From positions 1-6,092 of the forward strand of contig JAFADT010000167.1 of the NCBI GenBank assembly GCA_023424585.1: 6,092 bases of DNA, read 5' to 3'. Positions within the stretch are counted from its first letter, which is position 1; each line of letters begins with the position of its first letter. The notes beneath the pieces are model-generated. The model was not told where the DNA came from and did no database searches. It saw nothing but the letters and a program-made list of their open reading frames with translations. Source of the stretch: Pseudomonadota bacterium (GTDB lineage: Bacteria > Myxococcota > Myxococcia > Myxococcales > Myxococcaceae). The translations under genes and the position numbers were made by a program. This document shows, piece by piece, positions 1-6,092 of this stretch.

Positions 1-2974
1 CCGTCATCCGGTACGGCACGGCGTCCAGTTGCAGCGTCAGCGCCAGCCGCTTGGGGACGAAGCGCTCCAGGCGGATGTCGCCGCGCGCGGACACCTGGCC
101 CTCGTTCACCTGGGCCTGCAGGTGCTCCAGCAGCACGCGCTGGCCCGTCAGCTCCAGGCGCCCGGACATGCCGCGCACGGTGAGCGGCAGGTCCCGCATG
201 GACAGGCGCACGTCGGACAGCTCCGCGCTGCCCACCACCGACGGCGCGTCCAGCGAGCCCGTCGCCTCCGCGTCCACGCGCAGCTGGCCCCCCACGCGCT
301 CCATGCCGGGCAACAGCGGCTCCAGGAGCCGCACGTCCATGCGCCCCTCGCGCAGGCTCATGTTCATGGCGCGCGGGCTCACCCAGCCGCCCAGCGTGAA
401 GTCCACCGACGCGCCGCTGAAGCGGAACGGCTGCACGTCCAGCCGGCCGTTGAGGTACGTCAGCACCAGCGGCCCCTGGTTGCGGCCGCGCAGGTCGCCC
501 CGCGCGAGCGACAGCTCCCGCACCGTGGCCCCCACCTGGTAGCCCTCCGGCTGCAGCAGCGGCCCCTGCAGCGTCACGCGCCCCGCGAGCATGCCGGTGA
601 CGCCCGCCAGCGCCGGCACCTGCGGCAGGAGCGGCCTGATCTCCGGCAGCAGCAGGTCCACGGTGGACTCGAAGAGGTAGGGCTCCTTCACCGTCATGTT
701 CAGGAAGCCCTGCGCGTCGCGGAACGGGCGGCCGGTGACGCGCAGCTGCTTGCCCTCCTGGTGCAGCGCGAGGTCCATGGCGCCCAGGTCGCGCGACGCG
801 AAGGTGATGCGCGGCCCCCGCAGCGTGGCCTGGATGTCCGGCTTGTCCGCCGAGCCCGCCACGGTCCCCTGGAGCGCGAGCGTGCCCTGGATGCCCATCC
901 GCTCCGCGGTCTCCGGGCCCACGGCCTCCGACAGCGACAGGTTCTCTCCACCGAAGCGGTAGTCCAGCGTGCCCGCGAAGCCGAAGGTGCCCTCCACCCA
1001 CGTGCGCCCCAGGCGGCCGTCCAGCACGGTGCGCTCCAGCACCATCGCCTTGCCGTCCACGAAGCGCAGCCGCGCGGAGCCCGCGCCCAGCCGGCGCCCC
1101 AGGTACGTGGTGTCGCGCAGGTCGAAGGCCACCAGCCCCTCCAGCTTCTCCAGGGGGCTGTCGATTTCGACGCGTCCGGAGGCCGCGCCGGCGAACTGGC
1201 CCTGCACCACGGCGATGGACGGGCTCAGGCCCGCCACCACGTCCACCAGGTCCTCGGTGCGCCCCTGCGGCACGGTGACGTCCAGGCGCAGGTGCAGGAG
1301 GCGCGCGAAGGTGAGCGCCGCCTTGCCGAAGTACTGCGTGCGCCCCTTCTGGCCGGTGAGCGACGGGAAGGACAGCAACCCATCCGAGTACGACAGCTTC
1401 GCCTGCGTCACGCCCAGGCCGAAGCCCCAGAAGGTGAAGTCGCGCAGGGACAGGCTCGCGTCCACCTTCACGTCCGAGTACGGCCCCACGATGGAGTAGT
1501 TCGCGGAGCCCTTCCCGGACCACGGCAGCTCCGCGATGTGGCCGAAGTCCGACAGCTCCAGCTCGCCGTTGCCCTGGATGTCCAGGCCGCGCACGGTGTC
1601 GAAGTAGAGCGTCACGTCGCCGTGCACGCGCGAGCGGCCGGACTCCACGGTGAGCCGGGTGAAGGACACGCGGTCCCCCGTCAGCTTCACGGCCGTCTGC
1701 GCGCGGCCCCGCTCGAAGGTGAGCAGCGTCTTGCCGGCGCTCACCGGCGCATCGAACGCGCGCGTGGCCAGCACGAAGCGGCCGCTGCGCAGGTCCAGGG
1801 GCCCGGACAGCGACGGACGGGGCAGCAGCGTCCCGGTGAGGTGCGCGTTCGCCGTCGCGGGGAAGTCCACCCAGGAGCCCGCCACGCCCGCGCGCTCCAG
1901 GATGCGCCCGAACGACGCGTCCTCCGTCTGGAGCGTCACGTCCACCGGCAGCTCCGGCGTGAGCCGCAGCGCGCCCGACAGCTTCACCTTGCCGGTGCCC
2001 AGCGGGGCCTCCAGCGACTCCACGCGCACGTGGTCCCCCGCGTAGGACAGGCGCGCGTTGAGGCTCACCGGGCCGTACTGCTCATAGGCCAGGTTGCTCG
2101 CGGACAGGTCCGCGCCCACCACGAGCGCGGACGGCTTCCCGGTGACGGACAGGCGCGTCCACAGGTGCCCCGTGGCCGGACGCGGCAAGAGCCTCGCCTG
2201 CGACAGCGTGCGCAGCGGCAGGAACACCTGCGCGTCCAGCGCGAGCACCGGGTGGCACAGCGTCTCCACGCGGCCGGACACCGTGGCGGTGATGTCATCG
2301 AGCGTCACCTCCGCGCGCTCCACGTCCAGGAGGCCCTCGTCCGGGTCCAGCGCGCCGGTGAAGCCCAGCTTCCCCAGCGTCAGCTCGCCGCCGCCCGGCC
2401 CCAGGCGCACCAAGCCCCGCCGCGCGCCCACCTCCAGCTCCATCACGCCCCAGCGCTCCACCCACCCCACGTCCAGGCTCTCCACCTCCACGCCCCGCCC
2501 GTCCGGCAGCGCGAGGCGCACCGCCGCGCCGGTGATGTCCACGCGCCCCACGCCCACGCGCGTCAGCGGCGTGAGCGGGCACGTGCCGTCGGCGGAAGGG
2601 GGGCTGGAGGAAGGCCGCGACAGGTCCAGCACCACGCGAGGATGGCGCACGCGCACCTGGCCCAGCATGAGGCGGCGGGACAGGGGCGACAGGAAGCCCA
2701 GCGCCACCTCCGCCTCGTCCGCGGCGAACAGCGGCGTGTCCGTCCCGCGCGCGAACACCGACACGCCGTGCAGCACCACGCGCGAGCCCAGCGGATCCAG
2801 CTCGCACCGGCCGATGCCCACGTCCACGCCCAGCAGGTCCGGCAGGTGCCTGCGCGCCACGGTGCAGGCGGCATCCCAGGTGAACGGCTGACGCAACAGG
2901 AAGACGCTCCCCGAAATCACGAGGAGCACCAACAAGAGCGCCTTGCGCGCACCGTTGCGGCTGGGGAGGGACAA
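1..2974 (-). CDS. tamB: TamB/AsmA-like inter-membrane bridge protein, 3' end missing
   Basis: The first 991 codons are present and the frame is open to the left edge, so the C-terminus is missing. TTG at 2974-2972 is the best start: it gives a basic N-terminus (R6, R10, K11), then a single hydrophobic anchor (about residues 12-27), then a long periplasmic part. No other in-frame start nearby keeps this layout. The rest is beta-rich and low in lysine, with recurring motifs of the form G-x(2-6)-P-x-(V/L)-x-(G/A) followed by alternating hydrophobic residues, about every 100 residues from 279 to 906. This is the style of TamB/YdbH/YhdP/AsmA-type proteins, which form long hydrophobic grooves between inner and outer membrane and are tied to lipid transport or, for TamB with TamA, outer-membrane protein assembly. 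The diagnostic C-terminal TamB domain (DUF490) lies outside the window, so another AsmA-like member is possible. Four cysteines (37, 57, 132, 240) all lie in the first quarter. The gene begins 4 bases after the ATPase stop, implying the same operon. Confidence 0.88.
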   Translation of the reverse strand, partial: MSLPSRNGARKALLLVLLVISGSVFLLRQPFTWDAACTVARRHLPDLLGVDVGIGRCELDPLGSRVVLHGVSVFARGTDTPLFAADEAEVALGFLSPLSRRLMLGQVRVRHPRVVLDLSRPSSSPPSADGTCPLTPLTRVGVGRVDITGAAVRLALPDGRGVEVESLDVGWVERWGVMELEVGARRGLVRLGPGGGELTLGKLGFTGALDPDEGLLDVERAEVTLDDITATVSGRVETLCHPVLALDAQVFLPLRTLSQARLLPRPATGHLWTRLSVTGKPSALVVGADLSASNLAYEQYGPVSLNARLSYAGDHVRVESLEAPLGTGKVKLSGALRLTPELPVDVTLQTEDASFGRILERAGVAGSWVDFPATANAHLTGTLLPRPSLSGPLDLRSGRFVLATRAFDAPVSAGKTLLTFERGRAQTAVKLTGDRVSFTRLTVESGRSRVHGDVTLYFDTVRGLDIQGNGELELSDFGHIAELPWSGKGSANYSIVGPYSDVKVDASLSLRDFTFWGFGLGVTQAKLSYSDGLLSFPSLTGQKGRTQYFGKAALTFARLLHLRLDVTVPQGRTEDLVDVVAGLSPSIAVVQGQFAGAASGRVEIDSPLEKLEGLVAFDLRDTTYLGRRLGAGSARLRFVDGKAMVLERTVLDGRLGRTWVEGTFGFAGTLDYRFGGENLSLSEAVGPETAERMGIQGTLALQGTVAGSADKPDIQATLRGPRITFASRDLGAMDLALHQEGKQLRVTGRPFRDAQGFLNMTVKEPYLFESTVDLLLPEIRPLLPQVPALAGVTGMLAGRVTLQGPLLQPEGYQVGATVRELSLARGDLRGRNQGPLVLTYLNGRLDVQPFRFSGASVDFTLGGWVSPRAMNMSLREGRMDVRLLEPLLPGMERVGGQLRVDAEATGSLDAPSVVGSAELSDVRLSMRDLPLTVRGMSGRLELTGQRVLLEHLQAQVNEGQVSARGDIRLERFVPKRLALTLQLDAVPYRMT
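203..2143 (-). repeat. Protein-level motif recurring about every 100 residues in the TamB-like protein
   Basis: Seven related segments share a Gly followed within a few residues by Pro or Ser, then an aliphatic residue, a small residue and an amphipathic strand. The anchor glycines are residues 279, 381, 497, 600, 707, 804 and 906, giving spacings of 102, 116, 103, 107, 97 and 102. Examples are TGTLLPRPSLSG (380-391), AGSADKPDIQA (706-716) and TGSLDAPSVVG (905-915). The copies are diverged and are not DNA repeats. They probably mark structural units of the elongated beta groove typical of this superfamily. Alignment was by eye. Confidence 0.55.
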
Positions 2975-2978
2975 GCCG
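2975..2978 (-). promoter_or_regulatory. 4-base junction between ATPase stop and TTG start; no good ribosome binding site
   Basis: The ATPase stop TAG (2981-2979) is followed by four bases and then the TTG start of the TamB-like gene. The nearest purine-rich stretch, GAGGGA (about 2994-2999), is around 20 bases before the TTG, too far for a normal Shine-Dalgarno site. Translation of the downstream gene therefore probably depends on ribosomes finishing the ATPase gene (translational coupling). No room exists for a terminator or an independent promoter outside coding sequence. Confidence 0.5.
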
Positions 2979-3920
2979 CTAGAGCTTACCGAGTCCCTCG
3001 AGGTAGCGGTCGATCTCCGCCAGGTCGATCTTCGTGTTCGCCGTCCGGGGCAGCGACGTGGCGGGCGCGCTCGGCCGCTCGCTCGCCTGGGAGGCGGCCG
3101 AGCCGCCCTGGAGCCCCAGGTTGTCGCCGATGCGGTGCACCAGCTCCGCGCTGATGGTCTCCGAGCGCGCGAGGAACGCCTCGAAGAGCGCGTTGTCGCA
3201 CAGGGTGTTGATGACGCGCGGGGTGCCGCCGGAGTGCTCGTGCACGGCGAGCAGCGCCTCCGGCGTGAAGGGCATGCGCGGGCAGCCGGCGAGCCGCAGC
3301 CGGTGCTTCACGTAGGCCTCCGTGGACTCCGCCGTGAAGGGCTCCAGCTTGTAGCGGAGCGCCACGCGCTGGGCGAGCGGCGGATCCAGCTTCAGGTTCT
3401 TCTCGATCTCCGGCAGGCCGAAGAAGACGAAGGAGATGAGCTTGCGCTCGGGCACCTCCAGGTTCAGCAGCCCCCGGAACTCCTCCATCAGCTCGCGCGT
3501 CTCCAGCATCTGCGCCTCGTCGATGAGGACGACGGCCTTCTTGCCGGACTCGTAGATCTGCAGCAGCCGCTGGTAGAGCTGCGACAGGAGCGCCAGCTTC
3601 TCCTGCGCGGGGTTCTCCACGCCCAGTTGGAGCGCGATGCGGCGCAGCAGCCACTGGGCGGTGATGCCCGAGTGGATGATGACGAGCAGCGCGGCCTCGT
3701 ACTCGGACTCCGGAAGCGAGTCGAGCATGCGCCGGGCGAGCGTCGTCTTGCCCGCGCCGATGTCGCCGATGAGGATGGACAGGCCCTTCATGTAGCCCAC
3801 GGCGTGCATCAGCCGGGTGAGGGCCTGCGAGTGCTGCGCGGAGTTGTAATAGAAGCGGCTCACCGGAGCGTTGGAGAACGGCTCCTGGGTGAGTTCGAAG
3901 AAATCGAGGTAGGTCGTCAT
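2979..3920 (-). CDS. ExeA/GspA-type AAA ATPase, short soluble form
   Basis: A complete 313-residue P-loop ATPase of the AAA_22/ExeA-like group. The opening (YLDFFELTQEPFSNAP) is the usual start of ExeA-like proteins. Walker A is GDIGAGKTT (52-60, K58). Walker B is VVLIDEAQ (130-137, D134 and E135). A sensor-1 region FFGLPEIEKNL (166-176) matches the family's GQPEL-type motif with Leu for Gln. A candidate arginine finger lies in LAQRVALRY (182-190), and a GGTPRVINTL segment (231-240) is typical of the lid/sensor-2 region. Classical ExeA continues with a transmembrane helix and a peptidoglycan-binding domain; both are absent. Instead, a Ser/Ala/Pro-rich linker (about 272-297) leads to a short final helix (about 298-313). 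No signal peptide or membrane segment is seen, so it should be cytoplasmic. The ATG start (3920-3918) agrees with family N-termini. It probably couples ATP hydrolysis to a partner, perhaps the adjacent TPR protein, but the substrate is unknown. TniB/TnsC-type transposition ATPases are relatives, but no transposase is nearby. Confidence 0.95.
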   Translation of the reverse strand: MTTYLDFFELTQEPFSNAPVSRFYYNSAQHSQALTRLMHAVGYMKGLSILIGDIGAGKTTLARRMLDSLPESEYEAALLVIIHSGITAQWLLRRIALQLGVENPAQEKLALLSQLYQRLLQIYESGKKAVVLIDEAQMLETRELMEEFRGLLNLEVPERKLISFVFFGLPEIEKNLKLDPPLAQRVALRYKLEPFTAESTEAYVKHRLRLAGCPRMPFTPEALLAVHEHSGGTPRVINTLCDNALFEAFLARSETISAELVHRIGDNLGLQGGSAASQASERPSAPATSLPRTANTKIDLAEIDRYLEGLGKL

Positions 3921-3946
3921 CGCTCGCCGGGCCTCGTGGGGACGCG
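3921..3946 (-). promoter_or_regulatory. 26-base intergenic gap with weak ribosome binding site for the ATPase
   Basis: The gap between the TPR gene stop (3949-3947) and the ATPase ATG (3920-3918) contains GAGG on the minus strand at 3935-3932, 11 bases before the ATG. This is slightly far but usable as a Shine-Dalgarno site. There is no hairpin followed by a T-run, so read-through from the upstream gene is expected. Confidence 0.45.
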
Positions 3947-6092
3947 CTACACGTACCCTACTTTACGAGCCTTCGGCGCGCCCGCGGTGGGAACCGGCGT
4001 CGCGGGGCCCTTGCCGGCGCGAGGCAGCGGGTCCTCTTCCGGGGCGGTCACCGCCGACAGGCGCGTCACCTGCGCCCCCACGTCGCGATACTTCGCGTCC
4101 ATGGCGGCCACACGCTGGAAGTGGAAGAGCGCCTTGCCCTGCTCGTTGAGCGCGTCGTAGGCGGTCGCCAGCTCGAAGCCCAGCGCCTTGGCCACCTCGC
4201 CCGTCGCGAGCACGTTGGCGAGGCCTTCCTTGAACACGGTCACGGACTCGTCCGGCCTGCCGCGCAGCGTGTGCAGCATGCCAATCATGGTCAGGCAGTC
4301 CAGCTCGCGCGGGGTGCCCGCGCAGCCCTGGCGGGCCACGTCGAACTCGTGGACGGCGTCGTCCAGGAGGCCCATCTCCTTGTAGGCGATGCCCAGGTCG
4401 TAGTGCGTGTCCACGTCCTCGGGCTTCACCACCTTGGCGAGGCCCTTCTTGAACTCGGCGAAGACCTCGTCCACCGAGTACTGGAAGTCCTCCTCCGCCG
4501 GAGGCACCGCCGCCAGCGACTCGCCCCCCAGGTCGTCCAGCTCGCCGGCCAGCTGCGCCGCCAGGTCGAACGCGTCGCCGCCACCGGCGTCGTCGTCGAC
4601 CGACGCGTCCGTCACGGGCTGCACGGAGGGCACGTGCATCGGCTCGGAAGGCGCGTCGTCCGCGGAGGCCGCGCCACCGCCGGCCTCCATCTCCTCCAGC
4701 CGCGCCATCAGCTCGGAGGCGCGCACGTGGCCCGGGAACGCGATGGCCACCGTCTCCAGGATTTCGCGCGCCTCTTCCAAGAGCCCCTGGTCCAGGAAGA
4801 ACGACGCCTCGTCGCACTCCTCGGAGGCGGGCTCCTCCTCGGGCTCGGCGTCCGGCTCGGCCTCGACCGCCACGGGCTCCGGCTCAGGCTCCGGCGTGGG
4901 CTCCTCGACCTGGGGCTCGTCGTAGGAGAGCGACTCCATCGACGGGAGCACCATGTGCGCGGCGGTGGGCTCGTCGTCGTCCTCGTCGCCCAGCGACATG
5001 CCGCCATCGTACGAGGGCGCCTCTTCCGCTGGCGTGGTGAAGCTCTCGTCGAGGCCGGCGTCGTCCAGCGCGGACGCATCCAGCGGCGCGAGCCCCACGC
5101 GCGTGGGCGCGTCGTTGTCCTCGCCCAGCGCCATGCCGGGGTCCAGCAGCGCTTCGTCGCCGGCGTCGACCAGGGCCGGCAGCTGGAGCGTGTCCGGCGC
5201 GGCCTCGTCCAGCAGCGCGCGCGTCGGGGACAGCACGCGCGTGGGCTGCGGCTCGTCCTCATCCCCCAGGGACATGCCGCCCGCGTCGTCCGCGAGCACC
5301 ATGGGCTCGTCTCCGCCCGCATACTCCAGCGCGTCGTCCTGCGCGACCAGCGGCTCGTCGTCGGAGGCCTCCAGGCCGCCCAGGCCCGGCTCGTCCGCGA
5401 GCATCAGCGAGTCCTCGTCGGCCCCCATCACCAGGCCGTCCTGGGCCGGCAGGTCGTAGACGGTGTTCTCGGCGGAGCTGATGGGCTCGCCCATCACGGC
5501 TTCCTCGCCGCTCAACGTGGCCTCCGCGACCTCGTCGTCGACGATCTCGTCCGAGTCGCCCCCGTGGCTCAGCGCCGCGAGCGCCAGCTCATCCCCCACG
5601 GGCTGCGCGAGCGCGTCCTCCGGTGGATCCGCGACGAGGATCTCGTCGTCGTTGGAGTCCACCAGGATGGCGTCCTCCTCCAGCGACTCCACGCCCGGCG
5701 TCACCGCCGGCGCCATGATGCCGCCTTCCGAGCGGAGCACGGACAGGAAGGCGGGCACCTCCGGATGCCCCGGATCCTCCTGGAGGATGGTGGCCAGGTA
5801 GGGCTGGGCGCGCTGCACGTCCGCGCGGCGCGTGCACAGGCGCAGCACGTTCAGCAGCTGCTCCGACGCCTGCGCGGCGTTATTGGCCGCCACGTAGATG
5901 TGGTACGCCTTCTCGTGCGCGTCCAGGTTCTCCGGATCCACGGAGAAGACCTTGCGCAGGTGCTCCAGCGCTTTGTCGTGGAGCCCGTACTTCACGTAGA
6001 CGTCCGTCTCCGTCAGCAGCTTGGACAGCTGCTCGCGGCTCAAGCCCGCGGGCGGAGGGGGCACCACGGCCGCGGGCGGCGCGGGACGGGAC
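3947..6092 (-). CDS. TPR protein with acidic repetitive spacer, 5' end missing (possible SgmX homologue)
   Basis: The last 714 codons of a larger gene. The frame is open through the right edge as a Pro/Ala-rich linker, and the GTG at 6067-6065 has no ribosome binding site, so the true start lies outside. Residues here are numbered from that GTG codon. An N-terminal helical block (about 9-112) reads as two or three TPR-like hairpins, such as YVKYGLHDKALEHLRKVFSV. Residues 121-420 form a disordered-looking spacer with about 89 Asp/Glu, three Arg and no Lys, including three copies of a G-M-(S/A)-L-G-(D/E)-(E/D)-D motif and an EP-rich tract (392-413). One TPR-like hairpin (about 418-461) follows, then a linker, then three clear TPRs (about 547-580, 590-619, 624-658), and a short basic tail (KARKVGYV). 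No signal peptide or membrane segment is visible, so the part seen looks cytoplasmic. TPRs bind partner proteins and no enzymatic motif is seen. The order TPR protein, ATPase, TamB-like resembles, from memory, the sgmX region of Myxococcus xanthus; a FimV-like or other TPR scaffold is the alternative. Confidence 0.93.
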   Translation of the reverse strand, partial: SRPAPPAAVVPPPPAGLSREQLSKLLTETDVYVKYGLHDKALEHLRKVFSVDPENLDAHEKAYHIYVAANNAAQASEQLLNVLRLCTRRADVQRAQPYLATILQEDPGHPEVPAFLSVLRSEGGIMAPAVTPGVESLEEDAILVDSNDDEILVADPPEDALAQPVGDELALAALSHGGDSDEIVDDEVAEATLSGEEAVMGEPISSAENTVYDLPAQDGLVMGADEDSLMLADEPGLGGLEASDDEPLVAQDDALEYAGGDEPMVLADDAGGMSLGDEDEPQPTRVLSPTRALLDEAAPDTLQLPALVDAGDEALLDPGMALGEDNDAPTRVGLAPLDASALDDAGLDESFTTPAEEAPSYDGGMSLGDEDDDEPTAAHMVLPSMESLSYDEPQVEEPTPEPEPEPVAVEAEPDAEPEEEPASEECDEASFFLDQGLLEEAREILETVAIAFPGHVRASELMARLEEMEAGGGAASADDAPSEPMHVPSVQPVTDASVDDDAGGGDAFDLAAQLAGELDDLGGESLAAVPPAEEDFQYSVDEVFAEFKKGLAKVVKPEDVDTHYDLGIAYKEMGLLDDAVHEFDVARQGCAGTPRELDCLTMIGMLHTLRGRPDESVTVFKEGLANVLATGEVAKALGFELATAYDALNEQGKALFHFQRVAAMDAKYRDVGAQVTRLSAVTAPEEDPLPRAGKGPATPVPTAGAPKARKVGYV
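4808..5716 (-). other. Acidic low-complexity spacer of the TPR protein
   Basis: This stretch encodes about 300 residues with about 30% Asp/Glu, only three Arg (277, 283, 323) and no Lys, counted directly from the translation. It separates two folded TPR blocks. Its composition suggests a disordered, strongly negative tether. It contains the repeated motif described separately and ends in alternating Glu-Pro (about 4829-4894). The only cysteine of the spacer is residue 418, at its end. Confidence 0.85.
4952..5281 (-). repeat. Three degenerate acidic repeats in the TPR protein spacer
   Basis: Three copies of a short motif occur with 45-47 residue spacing. Copy 1 is GGMSLGDEDEPQPTRV (residues 263-278, bases 5281-5234). 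Copy 2 is PGMALGEDNDAPTRV (310-324, bases 5140-5096). Copy 3 is GGMSLGDEDDDEPTAA (355-370, bases 5005-4958), which has lost the Arg. A weaker relative, GLVMGADEDS, lies at 211-220. The DNA has diverged at synonymous sites, so the conservation is at protein level and not a recent tandem duplication. Confidence 0.75.

Noticed and set aside
29..3154. Plus-strand open frame of 1041 codons, opposite the TamB-like gene
   Set aside because: It is codon-aligned antisense to the TamB-like gene. It stays open because that gene avoids TTA, CTA and TCA codons, as expected at this GC content. The translation is a low-complexity mix of Arg, Gln, His and Ala with no domain.
2979..3920. Genuine type II secretion gspA/exeA, or a TniB/TnsC transposition ATPase of a mobile element
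   Set aside because: There is no gspB/exeB, transmembrane helix or peptidoglycan-binding domain for the first, and no transposase or terminal inverted repeats for the second. Composition matches the neighbours.
2943..4160. Plus-strand open frame of 405 codons, opposite the ATPase
   Set aside because: It is antisense and codon-aligned to the ATPase, which has clear Walker motifs. The antisense product is Arg/Leu/Glu-rich with no recognisable motif.
4407..5801. Serine-rich plus-strand open frames opposite the acidic spacer
   Set aside because: Their Ser-rich content is the mirror of GAC/GAG/GAT-rich acidic codons on the minus strand. They carry no motif and lack the coding features of the TPR frame.
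6065..6067. GTG as true start of the TPR protein
   Set aside because: No purine-rich ribosome binding site precedes it, and the upstream frame is open and encodes similar Pro/Ala-rich linker sequence.
1..6092. Promoters, terminators, RNA genes, CRISPR arrays
   Set aside because: Noncoding sequence totals only about 30 bases. I saw no hairpin with a T-run, no tRNA-like cloverleaf and no regularly spaced identical DNA repeats. An internal promoter within coding sequence cannot be excluded by eye.

Overview
The window looks like chromosomal DNA from a myxobacterium, most likely of the Myxococcus/Corallococcus/Archangium type. It is very GC-rich (about 70% by eye), with codon third positions almost all G or C. 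The proteins are of a deltaproteobacterial/myxobacterial kind: TPR repeats separated by a long acidic spacer, and a short ExeA-like ATPase. The taxon is inferred from composition and protein style, not from a marker gene.

All real coding sequence lies on the minus strand, so the window reads right to left and is almost 100% coding. From the right edge: (1) 6092-3947 is the 3'-terminal 714 codons of a large TPR protein whose start lies beyond the right edge. It has an N-terminal TPR block, a roughly 300-residue very acidic spacer with internal repeats, and C-terminal TPRs. (2) After 26 bases, 3920-2979 holds a complete 313-residue AAA ATPase of the ExeA/GspA type, lacking the membrane and peptidoglycan-binding parts of classical ExeA. 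(3) After 4 bases, 2974-1 holds the first 991 codons of a TamB/AsmA-like protein. It starts at TTG with an N-terminal membrane anchor, is followed by a beta-rich repetitive periplasmic region, and runs off the left edge before the diagnostic C-terminal TamB domain.

The tight same-strand packing suggests one operon. A plausible reading is a cytoplasmic scaffold (TPR protein) and a cytoplasmic ATPase encoded with an envelope-spanning bridge protein; a TamA/Omp85 partner might follow to the left, outside the window. From memory, the order resembles the Myxococcus xanthus region around sgmX, a TPR protein that helps MglA stimulate type IV pili at the leading pole. This is a hypothesis that homology searching must confirm.

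I see no RNA genes, CRISPR arrays, mobile elements, convincing promoters or terminators. The most interesting signals are inside the proteins: an acidic repeat in the TPR protein whose only three arginines all lie in Pro-Thr-Arg triplets, a motif recurring about every 100 residues in the TamB-like protein, its N-terminal cysteine cluster, and a tethered C-terminal helix on the ATPase.
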